Shown one piece after another: positions 1 through 9,833 of a stretch of 64,000 nt of DNA. The position numbers and the translations under genes were made by a program. The notes under the pieces were generated by a model, which was given only the letters and a program-made list of their open reading frames with translations, was not told the DNA's origin and did no database searches. The stretch's first letter is position 1, and every line of letters begins with the position of its first letter. Source of the stretch: Acephala macrosclerotiorum (Eukaryota; Ascomycota; Leotiomycetes; Helotiales; Mollisiaceae); assembly GCA_014904845.1 (NCBI GenBank), contig MU119235.1, positions 6,138-70,137 of the forward strand, in the 5' to 3' direction.

Positions 1-865
1 TCCAAGCGTTTCCTTACTAAACTCTCGATTTTGGGTGAGGAAAGCTCGGACCATAGCACGTGATGGCTCATTACTTTAAAACCGCTCCTTCGTATGCCAA
101 AGTCTCTCTCCTCGTTATGATGCACAATGGTGCCCCAGATTAATTCAGCCTTCAGTTCTAGTTGGCCAGATACCATAGTGCCTTAGAGCGGGCCGGGCCT
201 TGATAGGACAGATTACGAAATAGAACTATAGTATCACGTGATTAGACACAAAAACAGCCAGATGTAAGGAATCTCCCCACAAGTTTCAAAAGTAGAAGTT
301 TGGGGATCTCGACTTGGAGTACATAATTTATCCTCGTCTAGGCTGATATTTTGAATTTTCGATCGATGAAGTCAAGCAAGCATCGTCAAAATCAGGCTTA
401 ACGAACAGGCCACCCCGGCCAGCCGTCCCAATGAATGGCATGTTTCGAAAAGATAAGATCGTTCTAAAATGATATGATCACTCTCCCGATGTGAATATCA
501 TATCTGGAATTTAAGAATAATATTAAGATACATAGTTTATATATTGTTCGAAGTATGTTCACTTTCTTGCGCTTCGATCGAATTCTTGTGATCTCGGGAC
601 GAGTGTGGCAGCCGTTCATTCGGCTGGGGCTATGGCCGTCTGGCCGTCAGGTCCGGTCCAACTCACCTTCTAGTCAGGTTGCAAAGGCGGGCAATTTTCC
701 TCATATTCACTTCACCGTGGGCAGACTCCTGACCCATCGCCTTATTATCTATCCCCTTTTGTATACCGACCACTGCTCGGCCAGATCCTGCCTTAGTTCG
801 GGAACACCACATCTGTCAAGTCGTCCTGCAGCCTTGCTCTACCCTGACAACTATTTCCTCTCACC
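1..865. other. Upstream intergenic region, no gene seen
   Basis: I see no reading frame with protein-like character here. The last part is presumably the promoter and 5' leader of the gene that starts at 866. An open frame overlaps from 555 on the same strand, but it has no recognisable features and runs into the coding sequence of that gene in another frame. Confidence 0.5.
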
Positions 866-3259
866 ATGTCGCACTGGGGCGATTCGTTCGATGATTGGAA
901 CAAGAGCTTCTCTTCTGCCTCTTCTGCTTGTGATATCAGTTCTAGTGACATTTTCCAAAGCGACCATCCGCACCGACCAGGAGGACAGTCTGCAAGAGAT
1001 CCATTCAACACTGTCCTGACATCATCCGCAGCATACCCTGTTAACCATGTCTCGAGCATACCATCGATAGATTCAACAGGCAACGAATGGATATCCTATT
1101 TCGGATCTACTGCGTCCGCGTCGGGCGTTACACCCAGTCTTTCTGCCCCTGAAGAGGCTGGAAACCATGCTTCTTCAGCATCACCGAGTGTGATTGATTC
1201 GATACTTAAACACTTTGTCCAATACACACCGCCAACACCGCCCGCGGCCTCACCCATTTGGCAGACCACAACGTCGAGCAGGTATACCTCTTACGAGACA
1301 ACTGGATCAGATGAGACCGATTCCTGCAGCAGTGAGTCAGGTCCGGAACCAGCCGACGGGACACCTGCCACCAGCGACACAAGTCTAGAGGCGGGCCTCC
1401 TATTTGCTATAGACCAGGATCAGGATGAGGAAGTCGCGATACCAGACGACTTGGTACTGGCTGGGTTGGAATTACGAGGTGAGTGATCGACGCCGAGGGA
1501 ACTGCTCTATTCGCGGATTAGCAGACTGACTTTGACACGAATTATTAGGGGAATACCGAGTTGAACCACCATTCTTCGATGCGAACAACATTAATCAGGG
1601 CGATGTTTCCAATAATATCCACAGGTTTCTCGAAAATGAACACGAACAACATCAAGCAGAACCAACTGCGATACCGTGGGTAGCAGGCGCACAAGATATT
1701 CGGCGGCACACCTCCAGTAGCATTCTCGCACCATCTCCCGGTCCGGCATACATTGAATATTATTCGTTGACGGGAGCGCACACGCAGGTACATGGGAAGG
1801 CCCAAGAGAGGAAAACGATCCTAGCGAACCTCAAGGCCCAGTATACATTATGGGGGCCTTCTCGTGATGGCACATCCGCAGGAACGCCTGGACCTCCTCA
1901 AGACATCTCTGCCTATGCTCTTGCTCAGTATTCAACGGTTGAGACGGAATCGCGGGGCAGACGAGCGCGAGACCAGCGTGATGGCACTATGGAATGGCTC
2001 CGAGAAACCTCACATCATTCTCAGATCTGCGGTGCGGTAGACTGCGTGACGTTCTCTCCCGAAACCTTGAGCTCCATTTTTTACCGCTGTACGCGAGTCC
2101 TGCCCCCTATATTGAATTAGCAATCTCTAATATATGCCAGCATTTGCCTCTTCCCACCTTTCTTACGACTCCCTCTCGACCTTTACTGAAGAACTCATCG
2201 CTCCAGATGGCCTCGCCTATAACTCCGAGTATGATATTGACTTCTCTCTTGGCTTCGGAGGGGTCTTTAGGTATAAAGTTTGTACCTTTACTCCTAGAAA
2301 CAAGAATGCTCTACAAAGCTACCGGAAGCGTCAAGGAGAAGACGAACTTTGCGTACAAGAGTCACTTCCAATCGCCCTGAATCTCTTCTGTCTACAGTCG
2401 CATGCTGAAGAACTTGACGTTCGGCTTGATCAAATCATCGATTCTGAGTCTGGACTCGAAGAATACGTGGATTTGATGCAACGTCGGAAAGACGAGGGGC
2501 TTAATGTGGAGATTTTGAGATGTATAGTTGAGTGGTATTTAACATTCAAAAACAAGGTGAGTACTTTTATTTCATTATCTTCAATTCTCATACAATCAAA
2601 ATGTTGACTATCCAACTTCAGTTCTCAGAGACAGAGGATTGCATCTGCCGCGTCGCACTCAAAGCCCTGATGACAACAACTCTTCTGAGGCTCGTTCCAA
2701 GAGTCAAAGACATGCCTGAGTCCCTCTCTCGATACCTCTCCCCGCAACCTCGTGCTCTCGATAGCGCCCATCTCTCGCCCGTCGCCCCAAAGCTACTTAC
2801 CCGACAAATCAAAGCCAGCATCCACCATTTGCAAAACGAACTCTTGCAGGCCCTCTTCTATTACTTTACCTGCGCCTTAGAGCTTGCTACGGAAGTCAAA
2901 GTAGCCATTGCGCTCCTTGTCGCAACCGTGCTGGAACTGGCCCGGAATGCAGGCCGAGACTTTGCCAAATTCGCAAGTACAATCAATTCGACAGTTGTGG
3001 TGAAGCCGCAAGATATCACGCAGTACGAGATGAATATACAGACACAGGTATTTGGGAGAGTTCGAGCGAGTATTCTTGACTCGGCGGGGGAGATGGGACA
3101 ATTGGGGGAAATGTTGAGAAATATAGGTAAAGTTCCTCCCATCTTTGTGAAATAAGGATATATTTACTAATTTGTGACTTAGATTTGACTGTGAAAGGAA
3201 AGGGTAAGGAAAGTCAGGAAACCCAATTTGTTTCTGTCATTTTGGGGGCTGTGTTGTGA
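866..3259 (+). CDS. Hypothetical fungal protein, five exons
   Basis: I do not recognise this protein. Exons fit as 866-1478, 1549-2088, 2141-2556, 2622-3126 and 3183-3259. Every junction is GT..AG and keeps the frame, giving about 716 residues. The N-terminal ~200 residues are Ser/Thr/Pro-rich and low in complexity (starts MSHWGDSFDDW). The C-terminal ~300 residues look helical and better ordered, with a run around ELDVRLDQIIDSESGLEEYV and then an Ala/Leu-rich stretch. That distribution (disordered front, ordered helical back) resembles some fungal regulators, but there is no Cys6 zinc cluster or other DNA-binding motif, so no function is assigned. Introns are 52-70 bases; the second and fourth carry CTAAT-like branch sites. 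The tail after the last intron is only 25 residues and is the least certain part. Confidence 0.7.
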
Positions 3260-4420
3260 GGAAACCCTACCATTGCGATGATGAATGCTCGGTATGGCGT
3301 TTCTGGATGGATAGGACTCGAGACCTGAGATCTCGCTTTTGGTACTACGGGGTGAAATTGTTCGTGGGTCATGTATCGTTCGTAGTAAAGGCACAAGGAC
3401 GAATTAGATTCAATACACGGAAAAGTCTTTTGATGATACACTTCCTTGGTTATTGCTAGTATATCGCTTTCGCAGCAGATCAAATCACCTTACCCACGCA
3501 CCTAACTCGGGGAACTCTAAATCATGATTCAACTTACTGTGGTATCAGCAAGGCACGAGACACTGTCTGAGGGATGGGTAGCGACGGCCACAGCCAAAAT
3601 TTCGGTTATGCAGGAACCATCGAGCTCCACCGGCGGCTGCTGGAGAGGTCACCAACTTTCAACCTTTAAATCTTCTAACGCGAGAGTCAAAAATCCTCCG
3701 CAATTTACCGCAAGGTAGTTTGAGGTGATTCTCCTGTGTATTTAACTATCTTTCGGAAGGCTCGTGAGTCCTGATACCTCCTAGTACTGTACTCCAAGAC
3801 TTGTCGTGGATTTTCTCCCTGCCCCATGCAAACAGACATCATTTCGCTTTCCACCATCTGTTCACGCCCCACGCCCTCATCCTATCCCTCTCTAGAAAAA
3901 CGCCCCATCCATCAGCCCCCGATCGAGGCGCAGGATAGCCCACCCAGCGGGCGAGCAGGAGGGCGAGAAAGCCGTGTTCGGTGAGCATCCACCGTTCCCA
4001 AAACCACCAACTCTACTAACCTAACCCTGTTCTGTCCTGTCTGTGATGGTCCGCCCTCATGTAAAATTGTAGATTTTCCGTGAGAAACGTCACATCGTGC
4101 CTTATGCCTTGCAGAGCGGTGTATCACAGGAGGCAGTGCAGCAGTTTCGGTGAAGCAGAGGATGTTGCCTGAAGGTCGAATCGCCCAGCGATGAGGAGGG
4201 CATTTTGCGCAAACCGTGCGAACGAGGGCGAGGGCACGCACTTGCGATATGAGATTTTGCGATGTGTATGTATATATATGCTGGTAGAAGTCAGCGGATT
4301 GTCTTGAGCAATTACATTTTGCATGCAAAAGACAGTCTTCACATCATACCAAGAAATTTCCACAGAAAAATCGCGATTGTTATCAGATCCTTATCGCGAA
4401 GCCCCACATACTGTAACAAT
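3260..4420. other. Intergenic region, no gene seen
   Basis: Short open frames occur on both strands but none has protein-like composition or plausible splice partners. A pyrimidine-rich stretch around 3810-3900 has no partner gene that I can identify. Confidence 0.4.
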
Positions 4421-4695
4421 ATGGCGCAATACCAGATCGAGAATAAGGGCCACGCCGCCGCCGCCACCGCCGCTGCAAAGCAGCATCGATTCGCTCCTGT
4501 CGCTGAAGGAAGGTTTGGCGTATGGTCACCGATTCCGCTGTCCTTGGGAGAAGGGATTGGGAACGGAAAGAAGCCTAAGGGTAATAATAATGATGATGGG
4601 ACTGATACGGATGCAGGTACGTTGTTGCCGAGACCTCTGCTCACCGTTTGCCGACAGTCGAGCTAATAGTTGTCTACGTAGGTAATGGTCTCTAA
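4421..4695 (+). CDS. Possible small protein, two exons
   Basis: A possible 69-residue protein starting MAQYQIENKG. Exon 1 is 4421-4616; intron 4617-4681 has a GTACGT donor, a GCTAAT branch-like site and a GTAG acceptor; exon 2 is 4682-4695 and adds only GNGL before the stop. The protein has an Ala-rich patch (HAAAATAAAKQH), a segment RFAPVAEGRFGVWSPIPLS and a Gly/Asn/Asp-rich tail. No signal peptide or known domain. It could be a real small protein or a chance open frame; the good intron signals are the main support. Confidence 0.3.
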
Positions 4696-5812
4696 CGAGA
4701 ATAGTGAAGGGTATGTGAAATGGATGTAAAGGAGATAAGAGGAATTAGGGCGGAGGGATTGGGGGTTGAGGATTGGGGATTGGGGATTAGGGATTGGGGA
4801 TTGGGGTTAGTGAACCGATACAAGTGTGGGGTAGAAGCGGAGAGGATGTCTTTTGTAATATTAAGTTCGTTATTCCCTTTTTGGGGGGGTTGCGGGGGAC
4901 GTGGGACGCGGGGGAATATTCGAAGTACTTTATTATTCTTTTTATATAATATTTAAATATTTTTTTATAATAAAAATTTTAAATATTAACTTAATAAATC
5001 GATATATTTTGATAAACCCCTTGGTTTAATTGTTCCATTTTTAGCCGGCGATAACCGCAGTCGAGGAGCCCAGACGGGCCGCCCTCAGCTCAGGCCAAAG
5101 ACGGAAATGGAAATTGTTCATGTCGAGATTCCGATTTCGAATTCGCTATCCAGGCTTGCAATAGGGCATCAATGCATGGGATCTCACTAATATTTCATAC
5201 AGACTCTATACGGGCTGTAATCGCAATATAGAGAGATGTGGTCAATAGGGTGGAGATTAATTGACGGGGTAAAGACAATTGGGAATGGCTTCATATTAAA
5301 TTCAATTGATATATGTTTTGCTGCCTCAGATACAGATCGAGACAAAGAACAGGTAAGGCGACGCGAAGGCGGAATCTAATGAAAAGTGATGTATTAATCC
5401 GTCTGGCGCAAAACGAAACCCCTCAGAAAATAGAGGCCAAAACCTCAAGTTTCTATGGTATTTTGTTCGGTATCGACCAATATATAAGCATAAAGCATCA
5501 ATCCAGAGAGCTGTATCGAACGTGATGGAGTTCGTGATCTCAGCGAATTGGCGGCCTGGAACACAGGGCCGATCTTCAGGTCGATTTTCAGACTCCCACT
5601 GTGCAGTACGGCGAAAATGCCACAGAGCAACCTAAAGATTTGGGTTGACAGGAACTTGATGCCCGTTCAGAACAATGAAGCTGCTAATTGGGATCTCACG
5701 ATTAGGTGATCCATGATCAGGAAACTTTCCCCCCCAAGGTTGATTCTTCCCAAGTGTATGACAGAGCGTGATAATCTGGATTCTTATTTAAAGATACGTG
5801 CTCAAGTGAACA
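4696..5812. other. Intergenic region with an AT-rich patch
   Basis: About 4920-5030 is strongly AT-rich (long A and T runs, TATA and TTTAAA strings), unlike the rest of the window. The remainder to 5812 contains only short open frames without protein-like features. Confidence 0.45.
4748..4811 (+). repeat. G-rich minisatellite of GGATTGG-type heptamers
   Basis: A run of degenerate 7-base units (GATTGGG with GATTAGG and GGTTGAG variants). Several units contain GGG or GGGG tracts spaced 3-4 bases apart, so four-tract G-quadruplex folding is possible. It also contains TTAGGG twice, like a telomere unit, but in an irregular context. Confidence 0.75.
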
Positions 5813-6184
5813 TTAGATAGGGTTCATTTCCTTGTGGAGGACCAGAAAGGCTTTGGTAGACCTCCTTCGATCTGATGAAAGTGCGGGAGCTGACCCACCA
5901 GCGGGATCTACACATGGCTGTAGCGCCTCAAGCTGCTGAGTGCCATCGTCGTCGATAGGTGCGTCGTGTGCAATGAGGTTTCGAATTTTCCGGAACAGGC
6001 GACGCATTGCTGAATGATGGGGAGCATGGAATGTGGAGTGTGCGCTGTGAAGCCACTGGATAAATGGAGTACGTTGTTGAAAAAAAGAAAGGAGTGATCC
6101 CTTGCCTGGAACTTTAGCGATAAGGGCCCTGTAGCTCAGCACGGTGCCCCTGGAACATAGTGACCAGAGCCCAGAGGGAATCAT
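5813..6184 (-). CDS. Hypothetical small protein
   Basis: An uninterrupted 123-residue frame starting MIPSGLWSLC. The middle (HHSAMRRLFRKIRNLIAHDA) is basic and helix-like and the end is Ser/Arg-rich. No domain is recognised. An upstream exon is conceivable near 6200-6250, but the only intron I could draw there would be about 36 bases and would break the frame. It could be a chance frame or the last exon of a gene I cannot resolve. Confidence 0.25.
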   Translation of the reverse strand: MIPSGLWSLCSRGTVLSYRALIAKVPGKGSLLSFFQQRTPFIQWLHSAHSTFHAPHHSAMRRLFRKIRNLIAHDAPIDDDGTQQLEALQPCVDPAGGSAPALSSDRRRSTKAFLVLHKEMNPI

Positions 6185-6603
6185 TTTTGCACTGAAGAAG
6201 CCCAGGGATGGATTATTGTAGGCTTACCATCGACCATACTTGGCTTTGCCAAGAAAACCATCGCATCCCACAGCTGAAAGACAATATTTCGAGTATGTTA
6301 TCTCTGATACATCCAGCCGAAAGTGGGAATGATATTCACCTACAACAACAAGTGTTCCTCCACTTTTGACCCTCCAATCACGAAGCCGTCTCATTTCACG
6401 CCGATTTTGCAGTGTGCTTACGATCCATTGTGTCCGAAGTCACACGCCCTTCCAATGATCCTGTCCCCACTATCTGTTCCTTCCTGATAAGGTTGCATCT
6501 CACAACTATCTTCTAATTCCCCTATCACTTCTCAACCTTTCCTTTTTAGACTACTCAAACACAACGCCATCTCTTTCATCCGCTCACTCAAGTGATCTTT
6601 AAA
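6185..6603. other. 5' flank of the MarR-GNAT gene
   Basis: No gene seen. The last ~130 bases are rich in C and T (for example CTCACTTCTCAACC and CTTTCATCCGC), typical of fungal promoter and leader sequence before the start at 6604. Confidence 0.4.
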
Positions 6604-7908
6604 ATGGGAAGCACAGAATTAGATCCAATCATACCCGAACTTCGACATTACTCCCGTCAATTGGTCCGAGAATGGGGTTTCATGAGCACGACCGTCGCCG
6701 GAACTTCTTACTCCGCGTACGTCTGCCCCTTCTTCCAAACTTTTCACAAACTGACAATTCGCCAGTGGAGCAGTACATGCGCTCATGGAGATCTCTCTTA
6801 ATGAAGGGATCATGAGCGCTGAACTATGCGCACCGTTGAATATTGATAAAAGTGGGGTGTCGAGAGTTGTCAAGAAACTTGTCGAGGCAGGAGAAGTGGA
6901 GGAGGAGTTTGATGGAGGAGCAGCTGGGAAGGGAGATGGAAGAATCAAACGCCTTGTTCTGAGTGCAAAGGGAAGAGAGACTGTTGCTGGTGTAAATGTT
7001 CGTCGAGCCTCCCTTTCATTACGTCTTTCCCTCCTCATTTATGGTCGGGGCTCGGAACATTGATTTCAACTTTATGAGATGATTGAGATGAAAGCCTTTC
7101 AGAAAGACGAAGCTGATATTCTGAGAACCAGGTATACGGCGACCAACAAGTAGCCAATGCCCTCGCCAGACTCCCACCCAACAGCTCACAAACCACCATC
7201 CTCGAAGGCATCCGCGCCTATGCAAGCGCACTCCGATCATCTCGTCTCGACACTCCTCCCACCCCTCCCCTTGAAACCCAACGACCAATCCTGGAAAGTG
7301 GAAAAGACGCCCAGATCACCATAGTCTCAGGCTACAGATCAGGCGTCACAGCAAGAACAATAGAAATGCAAATGTCCTTCTACGGTCCCCACTCTCCCTT
7401 CGGATTTGGAGTTGCGTTTGAAAGTAAACTCGCCGCCTTGCTAGCAGATCTCGCTCCCCGCCTCGACGGCATCAAAAATCAAGTCTGGTGTGCGGTTGAG
7501 ACTTTAGCGGACGGAAAGGAGAAGGTTGTGGGTGCGGTATGGATCGATGGTGAGGATTTGAATACCAAATTTACCGACGAAGAACCAAACACTCTAAACC
7601 CCAAAGACAATTCTACCAACAACAAAGATAAGATTCAAGGCAGGAAAGCTCATCTGAGATTCTTCATAGTGGGCGATGGCGCGAGAGGAAAAGGTGTAGG
7701 AAAGAAGTTGTTAACAGAAGCAGTTCGATTCTCTGATGAGAAAGGATTCGAGGAATGTCAGCTTTGGACATTCAAAGGGTTGAATGCCGCTAGGAAACTT
7801 TATGACGGACTGGGATTTGAGATTGTCAGCGAAATTATCGCCAAGCCATGGGACGTAGAGATACTGCTGCAGCATATGACGAGGAAGAGGGGTGCAGGAG
7901 TTGTTTAA
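6604..7908 (+). CDS. MarR-type winged helix fused to GNAT N-acetyltransferase
   Basis: Exons 6604-6716, 6766-6991 and 7132-7908 give 371 residues. The N-terminal ~150 residues are a MarR-like winged-helix region: the helix-turn-helix reads around AELCAPLNIDKSGVSRVVKK, followed by a wing with GDGRIKRLVLSAKGRE. The C-terminal ~190 residues are a GNAT domain: strand LRFFIVGDG, then the acetyl-CoA pyrophosphate loop ARGKGVGKKLL, then GLNAARKLYDGLGFE. Known members of this two-domain architecture are mostly bacterial, where MarR senses or binds DNA and GNAT acetylates an amine; the substrate cannot be read from sequence. An insert rich in Asn/Lys/Asp (about residues 190-215) interrupts the acetyltransferase domain. 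The ATG at 6604 is preferred because an upstream in-frame codon is only GTG. The introns argue that it is a resident fungal gene rather than contamination. The second intron (140 bases) could use a slightly different donor. Confidence 0.85.
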
Positions 7909-8313
7909 TGATGAACTTGCTGTAGTGATTCGATTCGCTAAACTTGCTGAGGAACAGTAAACGGAAATTTTGCTAGATTAGAACGGCGCCTCGAGCTATG
8001 TTTGTAGATGGAGATATAAGACACTCTTCAAATGTCCTTTTGTAAAGTTCGGGAAATATAGGAGGAGAATAATGAGGTTTCTAAATGGTGCTGCCTTAGG
8101 AGACGAAAAGTCGTCGGGACAGCCCGCTCGACAACCAACTCTACTCGAGTATCGACCCAACTGGTAAACCAGAAAGAACCACGACACTCTAGACAAGACT
8201 AAGTATGACTATTTAGTCCAAAGAATCATACCAATGCCTCTCCCGATGCCATAATTTTTTCTATAAAAACCCGATCCGTGTCTGGAACTCGATTCCGTCC
8301 CTCTCCACACAAA
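7909..8313. other. Intergenic region, no gene seen
   Basis: Contains the presumed 3' end of the MarR-GNAT transcript and a TATAAAA-like string near 8265, about 50 bases before the ATG at 8314. A 66-codon frame on the minus strand has no support. Confidence 0.35.
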
Positions 8314-9833
8314 GATGCTGACTTTCCACCAACTCCAAAACCTACTCAACCTCACCCAAGAATCTCACTGCAAAATGGTTCAATTTCAACCAAAGCCTCG
8401 CGACCGAGTCGCTAACAGATGAGAAGAAAGCAAAAAACCACTTCACAACCCCCTACCTAACCGCCATCGAAAATCGGCCTTGGCTTGAAACTTCAGCATG
8501 GAAAGATCTTCAAAACGGGGAAGGAAGGAAATTTCCCATCCTAATCTGTGATCTATTTCTGTCTTATAGATTGCTACACTTGTCGAAAGAACAGGAGTCT
8601 TGTTATGGGATGAAGGAAGGGGAGACGAGGAGGGCGAGTCCGAAACCAGACTCGCATCAAAAGCTATCGAGAGCTGTAAAGAAGGATGTGGTCTACCAAC
8701 CTCGATCTTGGAGGAGATAGGATCATATCTAGATCAGGTTGACCTCTTATGTTTTCGAGCTGTAAATAGGAGGTTGAGGTATGGGTTAGTGGGATTTAGG
8801 TGGGAGGAAGAAGGGGAGGACAGGATGGGTATGAGGCTGATGAGTTGTGTTAGTTGGAGCTGGGAGGGTATGAGAGGAAGTGTCGAGTAAGTTGAGTATA
8901 CGGGATGAGGAAGGTTAGGAGGGGTAGGAGGACGAGGAAGAAGAGGAGGATAGTGCGGGTTTGGAGGTTGGGATGCAGGGATCTGTGAAGTGTGATTTTT
9001 GGGAGCTGTGGAGGAGGTGAGTTTCTATTTGCTTTTTTGGTTATCGAGTCTGCTCTCGACTTGTCTTAAGAAAATGCTGATTGTTATATAGATTTGAGCG
9101 AGACATTGACGTGGGCAGAGCAAAAAGGCTTTCCCGCTGGTACTATATGGCGTTTCATCTACGCGAGGACTTCAAGTGGGGCAGTGTCCTGCATAGATTC
9201 CAAGAAAATCTGGTTGATACGAGGACGGATTTGTTGGAAAGGCTACCAAAAATTGCTCGACCGGTTGGATAAGAATCTCACCCGAAACGGCACGCACACA
9301 GGTTCTTTGCTATACATCAGCAGTCGAATCGTTACAGTTGACTTGTAGGGAATTAGTCAGGCCGCCGTACTAGAAAGAAAGCGGGGTACGAAGCCGGGAC
9401 TGAACATCTTTGAGTATGAGCGCGTGCTTTGCTCTTACTGTTTTGACGGTGCCTATTCGACCTCTACATGTCACTGCACGAAGAATGCCCAAGGGATGGC
9501 AGAAAAGTTCTGCGAAGGTTGTTGTCTGAAGAGGACAGTGCTATTGCGGACGGTGACTGGTCTTCAGGCTTTCACTGTAAGATAAATGGCAAGCTTGTAG
9601 AACATTTTGGGAGACATTTTGGATATCCAATGATGAGTCTGATGAATACGGGCTTGTATTGTCACAGAAGGAACATGGTGGGCGATGAGAAAGATGATGC
9701 AAAGCTTCTGGGAAGAATCTCCGGTCCCATTCATAGTACTCAATTGGTACGATCAGTGCTGGAAGAGAAAGAGAAAGCCAGCTTGGTGGGAAGCACAAAC
9801 GGAATCAAGGCCGAAGGTTAGTTTGTGCTAGAA
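8314..9833 (+). pseudogene. F-box-like/Cys-rich gene, disrupted or with unresolved introns
   Basis: Protein-like segments lie in succession on one strand but in different frames. After a start at 8314 (MLTFHQLQN), a +1 shift near 8374 opens a long natural-looking segment (WFNFNQSLATESLTDEKK) to about 8720. An F-box-like stretch follows in another frame: LPTSILEEIGSYLDQVDLLC, 8694-8790. Next come an acidic segment and CDFWELWRR at about 8930-9015, a good intron (GTGAGT donor, TATATAG acceptor near 9075), then FERDIDVGRAKR. Farther on, 9420-9575 encodes a Cys-rich patch with CSYCFDG, CHCTKN and FCEGCCLKR, and 9675-9833 encodes a Trp-rich segment (PFIVLNWYDQCWKRKRKPAW). F-box proteins are SCF ubiquitin-ligase substrate adaptors; the Cys pattern suggests zinc binding. 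Not all frame changes fit GT..AG introns, so I favour a decaying gene, but a multi-exon functional gene is possible. Confidence 0.45.
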
